DNA from: Bacillota bacterium
GTDB lineage: Bacteria; Bacillota; Dethiobacteria; DTU022
Assembly (NCBI GenBank): GCA_012510625.1
Contig: JAAZHP010000289.1
Span: 1 to 6,344, forward strand
Length of the DNA: 6,344 nt
Reading direction: 5' to 3'
In this document: one piece after another, positions 1 through 6,131 of the stretch
Position numbering within the stretch: position 1 is the stretch's first letter
How the letters are laid out: every line of letters begins with the position of its first letter
Notes under the pieces: generated by a model
The model's database searches: none
What the model was told of the DNA's origin: nothing
Seen by the model: only the letters and a program-made list of their open reading frames with translations
Translations under genes and position numbers: made by a program

Positions 1-71
1 TATTGCCGCATAAGGCAACTGATGTAGCATACTTCAGAACGGAGGATGCCGCAAAAACCTGGCTTCGATGA
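1..71 (+). CDS. Possible 3' end of an unidentified gene
   Basis: Frame 3 is open from the window edge to a TGA at 69-71 and ends in residues reading DVAYFRTEDAAKTWLR. This looks protein-like: an aromatic/charged strand followed by an amphipathic helix ending in Trp-Leu. Several small alpha/beta proteins, such as SpoIIAA/STAS-like ones, end with a similar acidic helix and W-L pair, but 22 residues are too few to assign a family. The other two plus frames contain early stops. If real, it is convergent with the istB remnant. It may equally be a chance open stretch. Confidence 0.3.
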   Translation, partial: LPHKATDVAYFRTEDAAKTWLR

Positions 72-361
72 CGCCTAGTAATTTATACGGATCAGCTTGT
101 TATATATTGCCGTCCATGCCACATCATCTTTTCTGTTCATTACATTATTTACCGCGATGCGTCGTACCGCGAGGGACCGCGGAATACTTCCCGGACATGC
201 CAATTGATATAGTATTCATTGGGATAGTAATCCGGCTTTTGTGGCCGGCGGATAGGTCGACCATGATAACGCATAAGCCATTCTTCAAAACCGGAGTGTT
301 TTTTGCAAGTACTTTTTCCCTGTTTTTGCAGACACCTTCTGCAGCAACCCACCAGGGAAAT
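72..361. other. Non-coding stretch downstream of the istB remnant
   Basis: About 290 bp with no convincing gene. A 67-codon minus-strand reading (149-352) and an overlapping 104-codon plus-strand reading exist, but neither has a plausible ribosome site or recognisable motifs. The part next to istB is rich in A/T runs and short repeats, as expected of an IS21-type end. The part nearer 72 is probably older flanking sequence. No tRNA, CRISPR or riboswitch structure was seen. Confidence 0.4.
298..330. repeat. Short direct repeats, possible IS21-type terminal region
   Basis: GTTTTTTGCA at 298-307 and GTTTTTGCA at 322-330 are direct repeats about 24 bp apart, lying 30-65 bp beyond the istB stop codon. 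IS21-family ends typically carry several short internal repeats that bind the transposase, so this is where the element's end would be expected. The exact terminus and a target-site duplication cannot be fixed because the other end of the element is missing here. An inverted partial match, GCAAAAAC, sits at 51-58 and may be coincidence. Confidence 0.25.
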
Positions 362-610
362 TTACGTGTAGTTTTTCATTAAAGAATTTTTGATCCGGTA
401 ACTTTGCCCATCAAAAATAAGCAGGTAACTGTGATGCACTATGCGGCCGATTAACGCCGCTGTCAACTGCTCATCATAGAAGATGTTTACCCACTTGCTG
501 AACTCCAGATTTGTGGTGATAATCACGCTCCTTTGCTCATAGCATTCGGAAATTACCTGGAACAAAAGCTTTGAACCGTCCCGGTCCAGCGGGACATAAC
601 CCCATTCATT
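362..610 (-). pseudogene. istB: Truncated istB, IS21-family transposition helper ATPase (C-terminal third)
   Basis: The minus-strand frame reads from NEWGYVPLDRDGSKLLFQVIS through ITTNLEFSKW and FYDEQLTAALIGRIVHH to SYRIKNSLM, then a TAA at 362-364. These are the characteristic C-terminal segments of IstB: the (D)EWGY strand after Walker B, the sensor-type TTN, the W-x-x-I-F motif and the (D)R-x-VHH motif. About 82 codons remain of a protein that is normally near 250, and Walker A and B are missing. Upstream of 610 the frame hits a stop within three codons and the sequence no longer resembles IstB, so the 5' part was lost by deletion or recombination. No istA is present. The first residue of the expected DEWGY is Asn here and the usual D of DRLVHH is Gly, which agrees with decay. 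The product would be non-functional. Confidence 0.85.
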
Positions 611-776
611 ATGATTTTAGATACAAAGAATTTGTAGAGCACATAAATATACGAAGTATTCCCATAAGGAGGTCTTTAAATTCTATACTATTGTACTGAT
701 GCCTTTTCCAAAAGTTTGAGTAGAAATTTTCTGCCGTCGCTTTATCCATTGTCATGTTCTTGCTATTCCCCGCCAT
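609..776 (-). CDS. Possible 55-residue hypothetical protein
   Basis: An ATG at 774-776 lies about 10 nt after a GGGAGG ribosome-site-like sequence and opens a 55-codon frame ending at TAA 609-611. The product begins MAGNSKNMTMDKATAENFYS, continues with a Trp/Lys/Arg segment (NFWKRHQYNS) and a hydrophobic stretch (FKDLLMGILRIF), and ends LYLKS. I recognise no family. It stops exactly where the truncated istB begins, so it could be the 5' part of a gene cut by the rearrangement, a small independent gene, or chance in AT-rich DNA. It lies downstream of the operon terminator and has no obvious promoter. Confidence 0.25.
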   Translation of the reverse strand: MAGNSKNMTMDKATAENFYSNFWKRHQYNSIEFKDLLMGILRIFMCSTNSLYLKS

Positions 777-822
777 TTAGCACCATCCTCCCAGGGAAAA
801 GTAATGTCATTGCCTTAAAGAA

Positions 823-850
823 AAACCGCCGGTTTAAGCACCGGCGGTTT
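823..850 (-). terminator. Strong rho-independent terminator of the methyltransferase-ligase operon
   Basis: A perfect 11-bp stem (AAACCGCCGGT at 823-833 pairing with ACCGGCGGTTT at 840-850) encloses a 6-nt loop. On the minus strand it is followed by T-rich sequence (TTCTTT). It begins 10 nt after the ligase stop codon, so it marks the end of the two-gene transcript. It separates this unit from the IS-derived DNA beyond. Confidence 0.9.
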
Positions 851-859
851 ATGCAACTG

Positions 860-2557
860 TCACTCCGCATCCCAGAGGCCTTTCTGCCTGAGTTCCTCCG
901 CGGTCTCCCGGGCTATGTTCTGGAGCTGAATTTTATCCACCTTGCCTAACCTGGTCAGCGGCATCATTTTATCCGCAGGCCAGATCTCCACATGCTGCGG
1001 CCGCTTGTAGGAGGCGATGTTCCGGCAATGCTCCATGATCTCCGCGGCGGTCAGCTCGACGCCCGGCTTGGGCTGCACAAAAGCGAAGATCCCTTCGTCG
1101 AAGAGGCTGTGCGGCACGCCAACCACCTCGACCACGGCTACGCCGGGATAGGTGGCGATATGGGCCTGCACCTCGTCGGGGAAGACGTTGTAGCCTTTCT
1201 GCTTGATCACGAACTTGCGGCGGCCGGAGAGGTAGAGAGCGCGGTAGGAGCCCATGTTTTTAAAGAAGCCCAGGTCCCCGGTGTAAAGAATGCCCTCCTT
1301 GGAGATGACTTTGGCCGTCTCTTCCGGCTGGTTGAAGTAGCCGGGAAAAACGATGGGCGGATGGTAGCAGATCTCGCCGATCTCCCCGTCCGGCAGCTCC
1401 TCGCCGGCGGTCCCGTCCTCGCGCATGGGCGCGCGCACGGTGACCTCGGCCACGTCCGGGAAGGGCCGCCCCACCTGCCCCGCCATCTCTTCCACGGAGA
1501 TATCCGGCGGAGTAAAGGTGGCGAAGCCGGCGTTCTCGGTCATACCCAGCCCGGTGCCGAAATGGGGCGCCATCTTGCTCAGCTGCTCCAGGAAGGGCAC
1601 ATCCACGGCCGACCCTGCATAGATGGCGCTTTTTACGCTGCTGAGGTCAAAACTGTTGTAATCCGGCACGGCCCAGAGCATGCGGTACTGCGTGGGGATC
1701 ATCCCGAGGACGGTGGCGCGGTACTTCGCAGCCGCATCGAGGGTCTGGCGCGGATCGAACACGCGAAGCATGATCCCCGTGCCGCCCGCGTAAAAAGTGG
1801 TCATCGGCCCTTCGCTCGTTCCCGCCACATGGCTCGGCGGCAAGTTGAGCACCATTCTAAACTCCTCTTTCCGCAGGCCGATACCCCGGGCCAGGATTTC
1901 ATTCTGCACGATGATGTTTTCGTGAGTCAAGACAGCTGGCTTAGGCTCCCCGGTGGTCCCCGTGGTGTAGATGATTAAAGCCGGCGTCTGCGGGGTGATC
2001 CGGGCATAAGCCCGGGCCAGCTCCCCGGTCCGCTGATCTTTTTCCTTTAGCTCCTTGATCTTCTCCGGATCCATGAACTCTGCCACGGAGACGGCACCGT
2101 CGATGATTTCGCCGGGCTGCGGGGCCGGAGAGAACTGGACCAGGTGGCGGACATAGCCGCAGCGGTCGCGCACCGTTTCGCCGACGACCCGGAAGTCGCG
2201 GGCCGGGGTGGGGCCAAGGAAGAAGAAAGCCTTGGGTTCGATCTTGTCCAGGTCGCGGACCACTTCGTTCTCTTTAAGGCGCAGGTCAAGGGGTGCCACG
2301 ATTACACCGATCTTGAAGCAGGCGTACATAAGCACATAGTGATCCGGAAATGTCAAAAGCATGGTGGCCAGCCGGTCGCCATGCTCCAGCCCCAGGTCCA
2401 GCAGCTTCAAGGCGGCGAGGTCTACGGATTCCAAAAATTGCTTGTAGGTTACGGTCTTGCCGTCTTCATACTGGATCATGGCCTCCCGGTCAGGCGCGGT
2501 TGCGGCCCACTTTTCCAGGTAAGAATTGAGCAGCGGCAGTTTCCACTCCTTGCTCAT
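860..2557 (-). CDS. AMP-forming acyl-CoA ligase (ANL superfamily)
   Basis: A 565-residue adenylate-forming enzyme that would activate a carboxylic acid with ATP to an acyl-AMP and then form the CoA thioester in the cytoplasm. Motifs in order: P-loop YTTGTTGEPKP at residues 197-207, GLGMTEN at 336-342, LYTGD at 424-428 with the ribose-binding Asp, the hinge SGRRK at 444-448 followed by GYNVFPDEV, and the C-terminal catalytic Lys at 539 in RLGKVDK. The length is normal for the family, with no signal peptide or membrane segment. The start is set at 2557: its ATG overlaps the upstream TGA as ATGA, and GGGAGGG lies 6 nt before it. An in-frame ATG at 2572 is less likely because it falls before that ribosome site. 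The P-loop has PKP where most relatives have PKG. The acid substrate cannot be read from sequence. The pairing with a corrinoid methyltransferase suggests a methylated or demethylated aromatic or other carboxylate (inference). Confidence 0.92.
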   Translation of the reverse strand: MSKEWKLPLLNSYLEKWAATAPDREAMIQYEDGKTVTYKQFLESVDLAALKLLDLGLEHGDRLATMLLTFPDHYVLMYACFKIGVIVAPLDLRLKENEVVRDLDKIEPKAFFFLGPTPARDFRVVGETVRDRCGYVRHLVQFSPAPQPGEIIDGAVSVAEFMDPEKIKELKEKDQRTGELARAYARITPQTPALIIYTTGTTGEPKPAVLTHENIIVQNEILARGIGLRKEEFRMVLNLPPSHVAGTSEGPMTTFYAGGTGIMLRVFDPRQTLDAAAKYRATVLGMIPTQYRMLWAVPDYNSFDLSSVKSAIYAGSAVDVPFLEQLSKMAPHFGTGLGMTENAGFATFTPPDISVEEMAGQVGRPFPDVAEVTVRAPMREDGTAGEELPDGEIGEICYHPPIVFPGYFNQPEETAKVISKEGILYTGDLGFFKNMGSYRALYLSGRRKFVIKQKGYNVFPDEVQAHIATYPGVAVVEVVGVPHSLFDEGIFAFVQPKPGVELTAAEIMEHCRNIASYKRPQHVEIWPADKMMPLTRLGKVDKIQLQNIARETAEELRQKGLWDAE

Positions 2558-4407
2558 TTTAAACCCTCCCATTGGCAGTTTTTTAGGAAATCAAGGCACA
2601 TATTGACCCCTTTCTTGGGATCCAGCGTCCAGGCGTCGGCTCCGGTATAGTCGCGCACCTCTGCGGTGGTGGGGCCGCCGCCGATGATCACGAACCTGCC
2701 GTCGCGCAGGCTTCTTTCCCGCAGCAAGTCCGTCACCTCTTTCATGGACTGGAAGGTGGGGGTGATCAGGGCGGACATGGCCACGATCCGGGCCCCGGTT
2801 TTCTCCACCGCGGCCACGAAATCCTCAGGCGGCACATCTACCCCCAGGTCGTGGACGACAAATCCGGCCGCCTTGAATACAGTGGCGACAATACTCTTGC
2901 CGATGTCGTGAATGTCGCCGCGCGGCGTGCCCAGGACCACGGCCTCCGGGCCGCCGGCATCGCCGGCCTGGTGCGGAGTTAGCTTCAGTGCGGAGACAAC
3001 CTGGTTGAAGATATCCGCCGACATGATCAGCTCGCCCAGGAAATACTCACCCCGGCTGTAAAGTTCGCCCACATTGTCCATCCCGTCCCGGCATTCTTCA
3101 AGTATCTCCCAGTGATCCCTTCCTTCCAACAACGCATGATCCACCAGCTGTTTAATTTCGCCGTACGCCAGATTGGTAAAAGCTCGGGTGATCTCTCCAT
3201 CGCCTTTCTCCGCAGCCTTTTCTGCAGAAGCGGGAGGTGCTTCTTTAGTTGCGGCAAACGGCGTCCGGCCCGCGCGCACACCTCCTCCCCGATAGTGCAG
3301 GCCCGTTTCGACCATGGCCCTTAAGTTTTCCGGCTTCACGTCCACCGGGCATTCGCAGCCTGTCGTCAGCATAAATCCGCCGCCGTCACCGACGATGTCG
3401 ATCAGCTTCCGGCAATAAGCAACCACTTCATCGGGTTTGCCCACCGAAAGCAGGGCCGCGGGGACATCGCCGCTGATGCACATATGGCCCTTGAGGATTT
3501 CCTTGGCCCGGAAAATGTCGGTGGTGCCGTCCAGATCAAGGATGCATTTGCCCCGGGGCAGTTTTTTGAAATAGGGCAGGTTCATGAGCCAGTCCGTGTC
3601 CAGGTGCAGCCAGGGGGTGATGCCCGCGTCGATGAAGGCATGGACGTAGCGCTGCAGAAATGGCCATTCGAACCGTTCGAACACCTCCAGGCGGTAGTAG
3701 AAGCCGGAACCCCGCTCGAGGACGATCCAGGCCACATTTTTGCCGTTGCCCCGGCAGACCTGGATGGCGTTGGCGATGAGGTCGTCGCAGGAGGCCCGCA
3801 TGGCCGCCTCGACCAGGTCCGGCACTTCGTAAAGATCCCTGGTGAACTCGGTGAGGGTTCGGCAGAGGGAGAAGGCCATCAGCACCGAGTCGACAAAGGC
3901 GCCGATATAGATGGGCACGCCCTGCTCCTCACAGATGCGCAGGTCCGCATTGAAGATATCATTGGTGACAGTCATCATCTGCTTCATCTGCTCCAGCGAT
4001 TTGCGCGAGATCCGGGGATAATGCTCATCCCAGAAATTGTTCCAGCCGAGGGCCGCTATTTTCGGGTAATCTTCCCGGCCAAAAAGAATCCGCTCTTCCA
4101 CCTGGTAGAGGGCGTCCTCCGGCAGGTGCTTGCCGGGAATGAGGTTGCGGACCGGCGCGCCGCAAAACCGGCCCGGCAGCATGGGGTAGTAAAAATTCGG
4201 CTTGCTGCCGATATCGTAGCCGTAGTCTTTAAAGCAGCGGATTAAGATGTCCCGGCAGAGGTCGTGATTGCGCCAGGCCTCTCCCTGGGTGATCCCGTAA
4301 AGGCGAGGTGCGGCGGTAAGAAGCAGCGGGAATACCGGGTGCCGGTCGACCGGCTCCAGGGCCACGGCGGCACGGATTCTGTCGATGGCGTTTACTGATC
4401 CTTCCAA
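2554..4407 (-). CDS. CmuA-like fusion: UroD-type methyltransferase plus corrinoid-binding domain
   Basis: 617 residues if started at the TTG at 4405-4407. Residues 1-375 form a uroporphyrinogen decarboxylase-like barrel of the MtaA/CmuA methyltransferase type, ending in the typical SGDVPAALLSVGKPDEV and TTGCECP segments. An Ala/Pro/Lys linker (about 385-401) leads to a helical cap (402-487) and a B12-binding Rossmann domain with D498-x-H500-x-x-G503 (H500 the expected lower cobalt ligand), a SAL motif at 545-547 and GGG at 576-578. In CmuA of chloromethane degraders the same order lets the barrel move a methyl group from substrate to its own corrinoid; a similar role is inferred here with an unknown substrate. 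By position, the probable metal ligands are H268, D270 and C351, so Asp replaces the Cys of the MtaA H-x-C motif. The 9-bp-longer TTG at 4416 lies only 1 nt after GGAGGAGG, whereas 4407 has a 10-nt spacer, hence the choice. It is the first gene of the operon and overlaps the ligase by 4 bp. Confidence 0.9.
   Translation of the reverse strand: MEGSVNAIDRIRAAVALEPVDRHPVFPLLLTAAPRLYGITQGEAWRNHDLCRDILIRCFKDYGYDIGSKPNFYYPMLPGRFCGAPVRNLIPGKHLPEDALYQVEERILFGREDYPKIAALGWNNFWDEHYPRISRKSLEQMKQMMTVTNDIFNADLRICEEQGVPIYIGAFVDSVLMAFSLCRTLTEFTRDLYEVPDLVEAAMRASCDDLIANAIQVCRGNGKNVAWIVLERGSGFYYRLEVFERFEWPFLQRYVHAFIDAGITPWLHLDTDWLMNLPYFKKLPRGKCILDLDGTTDIFRAKEILKGHMCISGDVPAALLSVGKPDEVVAYCRKLIDIVGDGGGFMLTTGCECPVDVKPENLRAMVETGLHYRGGGVRAGRTPFAATKEAPPASAEKAAEKGDGEITRAFTNLAYGEIKQLVDHALLEGRDHWEILEECRDGMDNVGELYSRGEYFLGELIMSADIFNQVVSALKLTPHQAGDAGGPEAVVLGTPRGDIHDIGKSIVATVFKAAGFVVHDLGVDVPPEDFVAAVEKTGARIVAMSALITPTFQSMKEVTDLLRERSLRDGRFVIIGGGPTTAEVRDYTGADAWTLDPKKGVNMCLDFLKNCQWEGLK
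2564..2570 (-). promoter_or_regulatory. Ribosome binding site of the acyl-CoA ligase
   Basis: GGGAGGG on the minus strand sits 6 nt before the ATG at 2557, inside the last codons of the methyltransferase gene. It decides between the two in-frame ATGs. Together with the ATGA overlap it indicates coupled translation of the two enzymes. Confidence 0.8.
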
Positions 4408-4417
4408 AAAAATCAAG

Positions 4418-4425
4418 CCTCCTCC
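4418..4425 (-). promoter_or_regulatory. Ribosome binding site of the methyltransferase gene
   Basis: GGAGGAGG on the minus strand is a very strong Shine-Dalgarno sequence. It is 10 nt from the TTG at 4407 but only 1 nt from the TTG at 4416, which makes 4407 the better start. No ATG start is available in this frame until about residue 80. Confidence 0.8.
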
Positions 4426-4462
4426 ATGTGATTGGTGCCCTGCTTATTTTTCTTTCTTCTAT

Positions 4463-4479
4463 AGCAAATTATTTGCCAA
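4463..4479 (-). promoter_or_regulatory. Sigma-54 (-24/-12) promoter of the operon
   Basis: The minus strand reads TTGGCAAATAATTTGCT, close to the sigma-54 consensus TTGGCACG-N4-TTGCW. The invariant GG (4477-4476) and GC (4465-4464) doublets are exactly 12 bp apart. Transcription would start near 4452, giving a 5' leader of roughly 45 nt before the TTG start. The gene just upstream encodes a sigma-54 activator, which strongly supports the assignment. Confidence 0.88.
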
Positions 4480-4502
4480 CACTGAAAATACGAAAAAGAA
4501 GC

Positions 4503-4523
4503 AAAAAAGCCGTCCAGGCTTTT
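4503..4523 (-). terminator. Probable rho-independent terminator downstream of the regulator gene
   Basis: On the minus strand AAAAGCC and GGCTTTT pair as a 7-bp stem around the 5-nt loop TGGAC, followed by a six-T run (4508-4503). It lies 24 bp before the sigma-54 promoter, so it would insulate the operon from read-through of the regulator transcript. The stem has only three G-C pairs, so strength is uncertain. The preceding imperfect hairpin at 4526-4543 (loop CTTA) may add to the pausing. Confidence 0.5.
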
Positions 4524-4561
4524 CGCCGGTCGCTTACGGCCGGACCAAATAGTAAGAAAAT

Positions 4562-4578
4562 TGTCTACTGTAAATACA
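4562..4578. promoter_or_regulatory. Degenerate third copy of the activator palindrome
   Basis: TGTCTACTGTAAATACA matches the 17-bp consensus TGTWTACCAGGTAWACA at 11 of 17 positions. Both outer half-site edges (TGT...ACA) are kept and the centre is lost. Its centre is 20 bp, about two helical turns, from the perfect site at 4582-4598, so it could be a weaker adjoining site on the same face of the DNA. Confidence 0.4.
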
Positions 4579-4581
4579 AAT

Positions 4582-4598
4582 TGTTTACCAGGTAAACA
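4582..4598. promoter_or_regulatory. Perfect 17-bp palindrome, probable activator binding site (proximal UAS)
   Basis: TGTTTACC-A-GGTAAACA is a perfect 8-bp inverted repeat around one base. It is centred about 138 bp upstream of the predicted sigma-54 start, a usual distance for an enhancer-binding protein site. It shares 15 of 17 bases with the second palindrome at 4686-4702; the two differences are compensating and keep the symmetry, which argues for protein binding. The likely ligand is the Fis-type HTH of the adjacent regulator (inference). Confidence 0.75.
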
Positions 4599-4685
4599 TA
4601 CGGGCGGGGCTAAACCCCGGGTGGAAGCCATGCCGTCAAGGGGAAGGGGCTAGACAACTTGCGGGTAAAGCGAGGGCTGAAGGGG

Positions 4686-4702
4686 TGTATACCAGGTATA
4701 CA
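4686..4702. promoter_or_regulatory. Perfect 17-bp palindrome, probable activator binding site (distal UAS)
   Basis: TGTATACC-A-GGTATACA is a perfect 8-bp inverted repeat around one base with the same TACCAGGTA core as the proximal site. The centre-to-centre distance is 104 bp, close to ten helical turns. It lies 16 bp beyond the regulator stop codon. On the minus strand no T run follows, so it is not a terminator hairpin. Confidence 0.72.
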
Positions 4703-4718
4703 AAAAAGGAGTAAAAAA

Positions 4719-6131
4719 TTATTGCAAACCGAATTCCCGCAATTTTTTATAGAACGTGCGCCGCGAGACACCCAGTTTCTTGATCGCTTCTGTCCTGGTC
4801 GGGGAGCGGTGCAGCGCCTCCCGGTAGGCCTTCTCCTCCGTCTCCGCGATCATCTGCTTAAGCGGCCGGGAAGCAGCGCTCATCACTTCGCTCCGGAGCG
4901 CCTCCCTCCGGCCAGGCCCTTGCATATCGTGGATCAGGGAGGCCGGCAGATGTTCCATTTTAATCACCGTACCGCTCTCGGCGCTGACCAGGGCCACCGC
5001 GTGTTCAAGGGTGTTCATCAGTTCCCGCACATTGCCCGGCCAGTGGTAATTTTGAAAAGAGACGATTACCTCCGGGGAGAGGATGATCTCGCGGTCATAC
5101 CTGTACTTGGCTTTAAATCGATCCAGAAAATGCCGGCAAAGCTGGCCCATGTCGTCCATGCGTTCCCGCAGGGGGTTGATATAGACGGGGATGACATTGA
5201 TGCGGTAGTAGAGGTCTTCCCGGAACAGGTTTTTCTCGATCAGGGCAACCAGATCCTTGTTTGTAGCGGCGATGAAGCGGATATCGGTTTCGATTACTTC
5301 GGTGCCGCCGATGCGCTCGAACTGCTTGTACTGGATCGCCCGCAGCAGCTTGGCCTGCATGGACAGGGGCATGTCACCGATCTCATCCAGAAAGAGCGTC
5401 CCCTTGTTGGCCAGGTACATTTTGCCCGGCTTACCCTTCTTGTCAGCGCCGGTGAACGCCCCCGGCTCGTAGCCGAACAGCTCGCTTTCCATCAGGTGCT
5501 CGGGGATGGCCGCGCAGTTTAAGACCACAAAATTATTCCCCGCTCGCGAGCTGGCATTGTGGATCGCCCGGGCAAGCAGATCTTTTCCAACACCGCTTTC
5601 CCCGATAAGCAGGATTGTGGAGTCCGAATCGGCCACGGCGGCGCACTTGACCAGGCTGCGGACGAAACTGATGTTGTTGCCGACGATGCTTTTAAAGGAA
5701 TCCGGCAGAAGCTCTTTTGGCTTGAACTTGATTTTCTCTTTTTGCTCCATGCGCGAGTATTTTCTCTGGCGGATGATCGTGGAAAGCAACTTGTAGACGC
5801 TGTCGATCTGGCCGATGATGATCACTCCGGCCGTTTCTCCTCTTTCATGCCAGGGGATAATGTTGACGACATACTCTGCTCCCGCTTTTTCTACCAGCGC
5901 CTTGTAATGAAGCTTGGGCACACCGGTTTCGATGACTTCCAGGACATCGCGGTAATGGATCGAAGCTTCGGAAAGGTGCTTGCCCCAGACGCGGGCCCGG
6001 GCGTACTCCCGGGTAATGCCCAGAAGGTCTTCGTAGACCTTGTTGGTAAAAACCAGCCTGCCGTCCCGGTTGTAGATTAAGACGGAGTCGTTCAGGTAAT
6101 CAAAAAGCTTCAACTGCTCTTCGTTGAACAC
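4719..6131 (-). CDS. PAS-domain sigma-54-dependent transcriptional activator
   Basis: A 470-residue cytoplasmic enhancer-binding protein. Residues about 8-110 form one PAS-like sensor domain (DSVLIYNRDGRLVFTNKVYEDLLG), followed by a basic linker (about 118-140). The AAA+ domain has Walker A GESGVGKD at 177-184, the sigma-54 contact loop GAFTGA at 224-229, Walker B LFLDE at 246-250, IAATN at 287-291, Arg-finger region R304/R310, and WPGNVRE at 364-370. The C-terminal Fis-type HTH is at about 444-470 (RTEAIKKLGVSRRTFYKKLREFGL region). All motifs are intact, so it should be active. There is no receiver domain, so control is by a ligand or redox signal on the PAS rather than phosphotransfer (inference). 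It starts at GTG with AAGG about 7 nt upstream. It lies directly upstream of a sigma-54 promoter with paired palindromes, so it very likely activates the methyltransferase-ligase operon. The ligand is unknown. Confidence 0.95.
   Translation of the reverse strand: MFNEEQLKLFDYLNDSVLIYNRDGRLVFTNKVYEDLLGITREYARARVWGKHLSEASIHYRDVLEVIETGVPKLHYKALVEKAGAEYVVNIIPWHERGETAGVIIIGQIDSVYKLLSTIIRQRKYSRMEQKEKIKFKPKELLPDSFKSIVGNNISFVRSLVKCAAVADSDSTILLIGESGVGKDLLARAIHNASSRAGNNFVVLNCAAIPEHLMESELFGYEPGAFTGADKKGKPGKMYLANKGTLFLDEIGDMPLSMQAKLLRAIQYKQFERIGGTEVIETDIRFIAATNKDLVALIEKNLFREDLYYRINVIPVYINPLRERMDDMGQLCRHFLDRFKAKYRYDREIILSPEVIVSFQNYHWPGNVRELMNTLEHAVALVSAESGTVIKMEHLPASLIHDMQGPGRREALRSEVMSAASRPLKQMIAETEEKAYREALHRSPTRTEAIKKLGVSRRTFYKKLREFGLQ

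Noticed and set aside
3..18. TTGCC-GCATAA-GGCAA inverted repeat at the window edge
   Set aside because: A 5-bp stem overlapping possible coding sequence, with no T run visible before the window ends; insufficient to call a terminator.
149..352. 67-codon minus-strand ORF after istB
   Set aside because: No ribosome site and no family resemblance. Its first part covers the repeat-rich presumed IS end.
716..949. 77-codon plus-strand ORF
   Set aside because: It spans the strong terminator hairpin and the 3' end of the ligase gene on the opposite strand; its TTG start has no ribosome site.
992..1978. 328-codon plus-strand ORF opposite the ligase gene
   Set aside because: It is the antisense of a clearly coding frame with intact ANL motifs. 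It is His/Gly/Arg-rich without domain motifs and is open only because of the G+C-rich codon bias.
3484..4245. 253-codon plus-strand ORF opposite the methyltransferase gene
   Set aside because: Antisense shadow of the UroD-like domain, with no recognisable motifs or ribosome site.
4605..4619. CGGGG-loop-CCCCG hairpin between the palindromes
   Set aside because: The stem is only 5 bp and no T run follows on either strand, so it is not a credible terminator.
4413..4631. 72-codon minus-strand ORF upstream of the methyltransferase
   Set aside because: It runs across the palindrome, the terminator and the sigma-54 promoter, and its last codons are the Shine-Dalgarno sequence of the real gene. It is an open frame in regulatory DNA, not a gene.
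4659..5522. 287-codon plus-strand ORF opposite the regulator gene
   Set aside because: Antisense shadow of the AAA+ and HTH coding sequence; it would also start inside the operator region.
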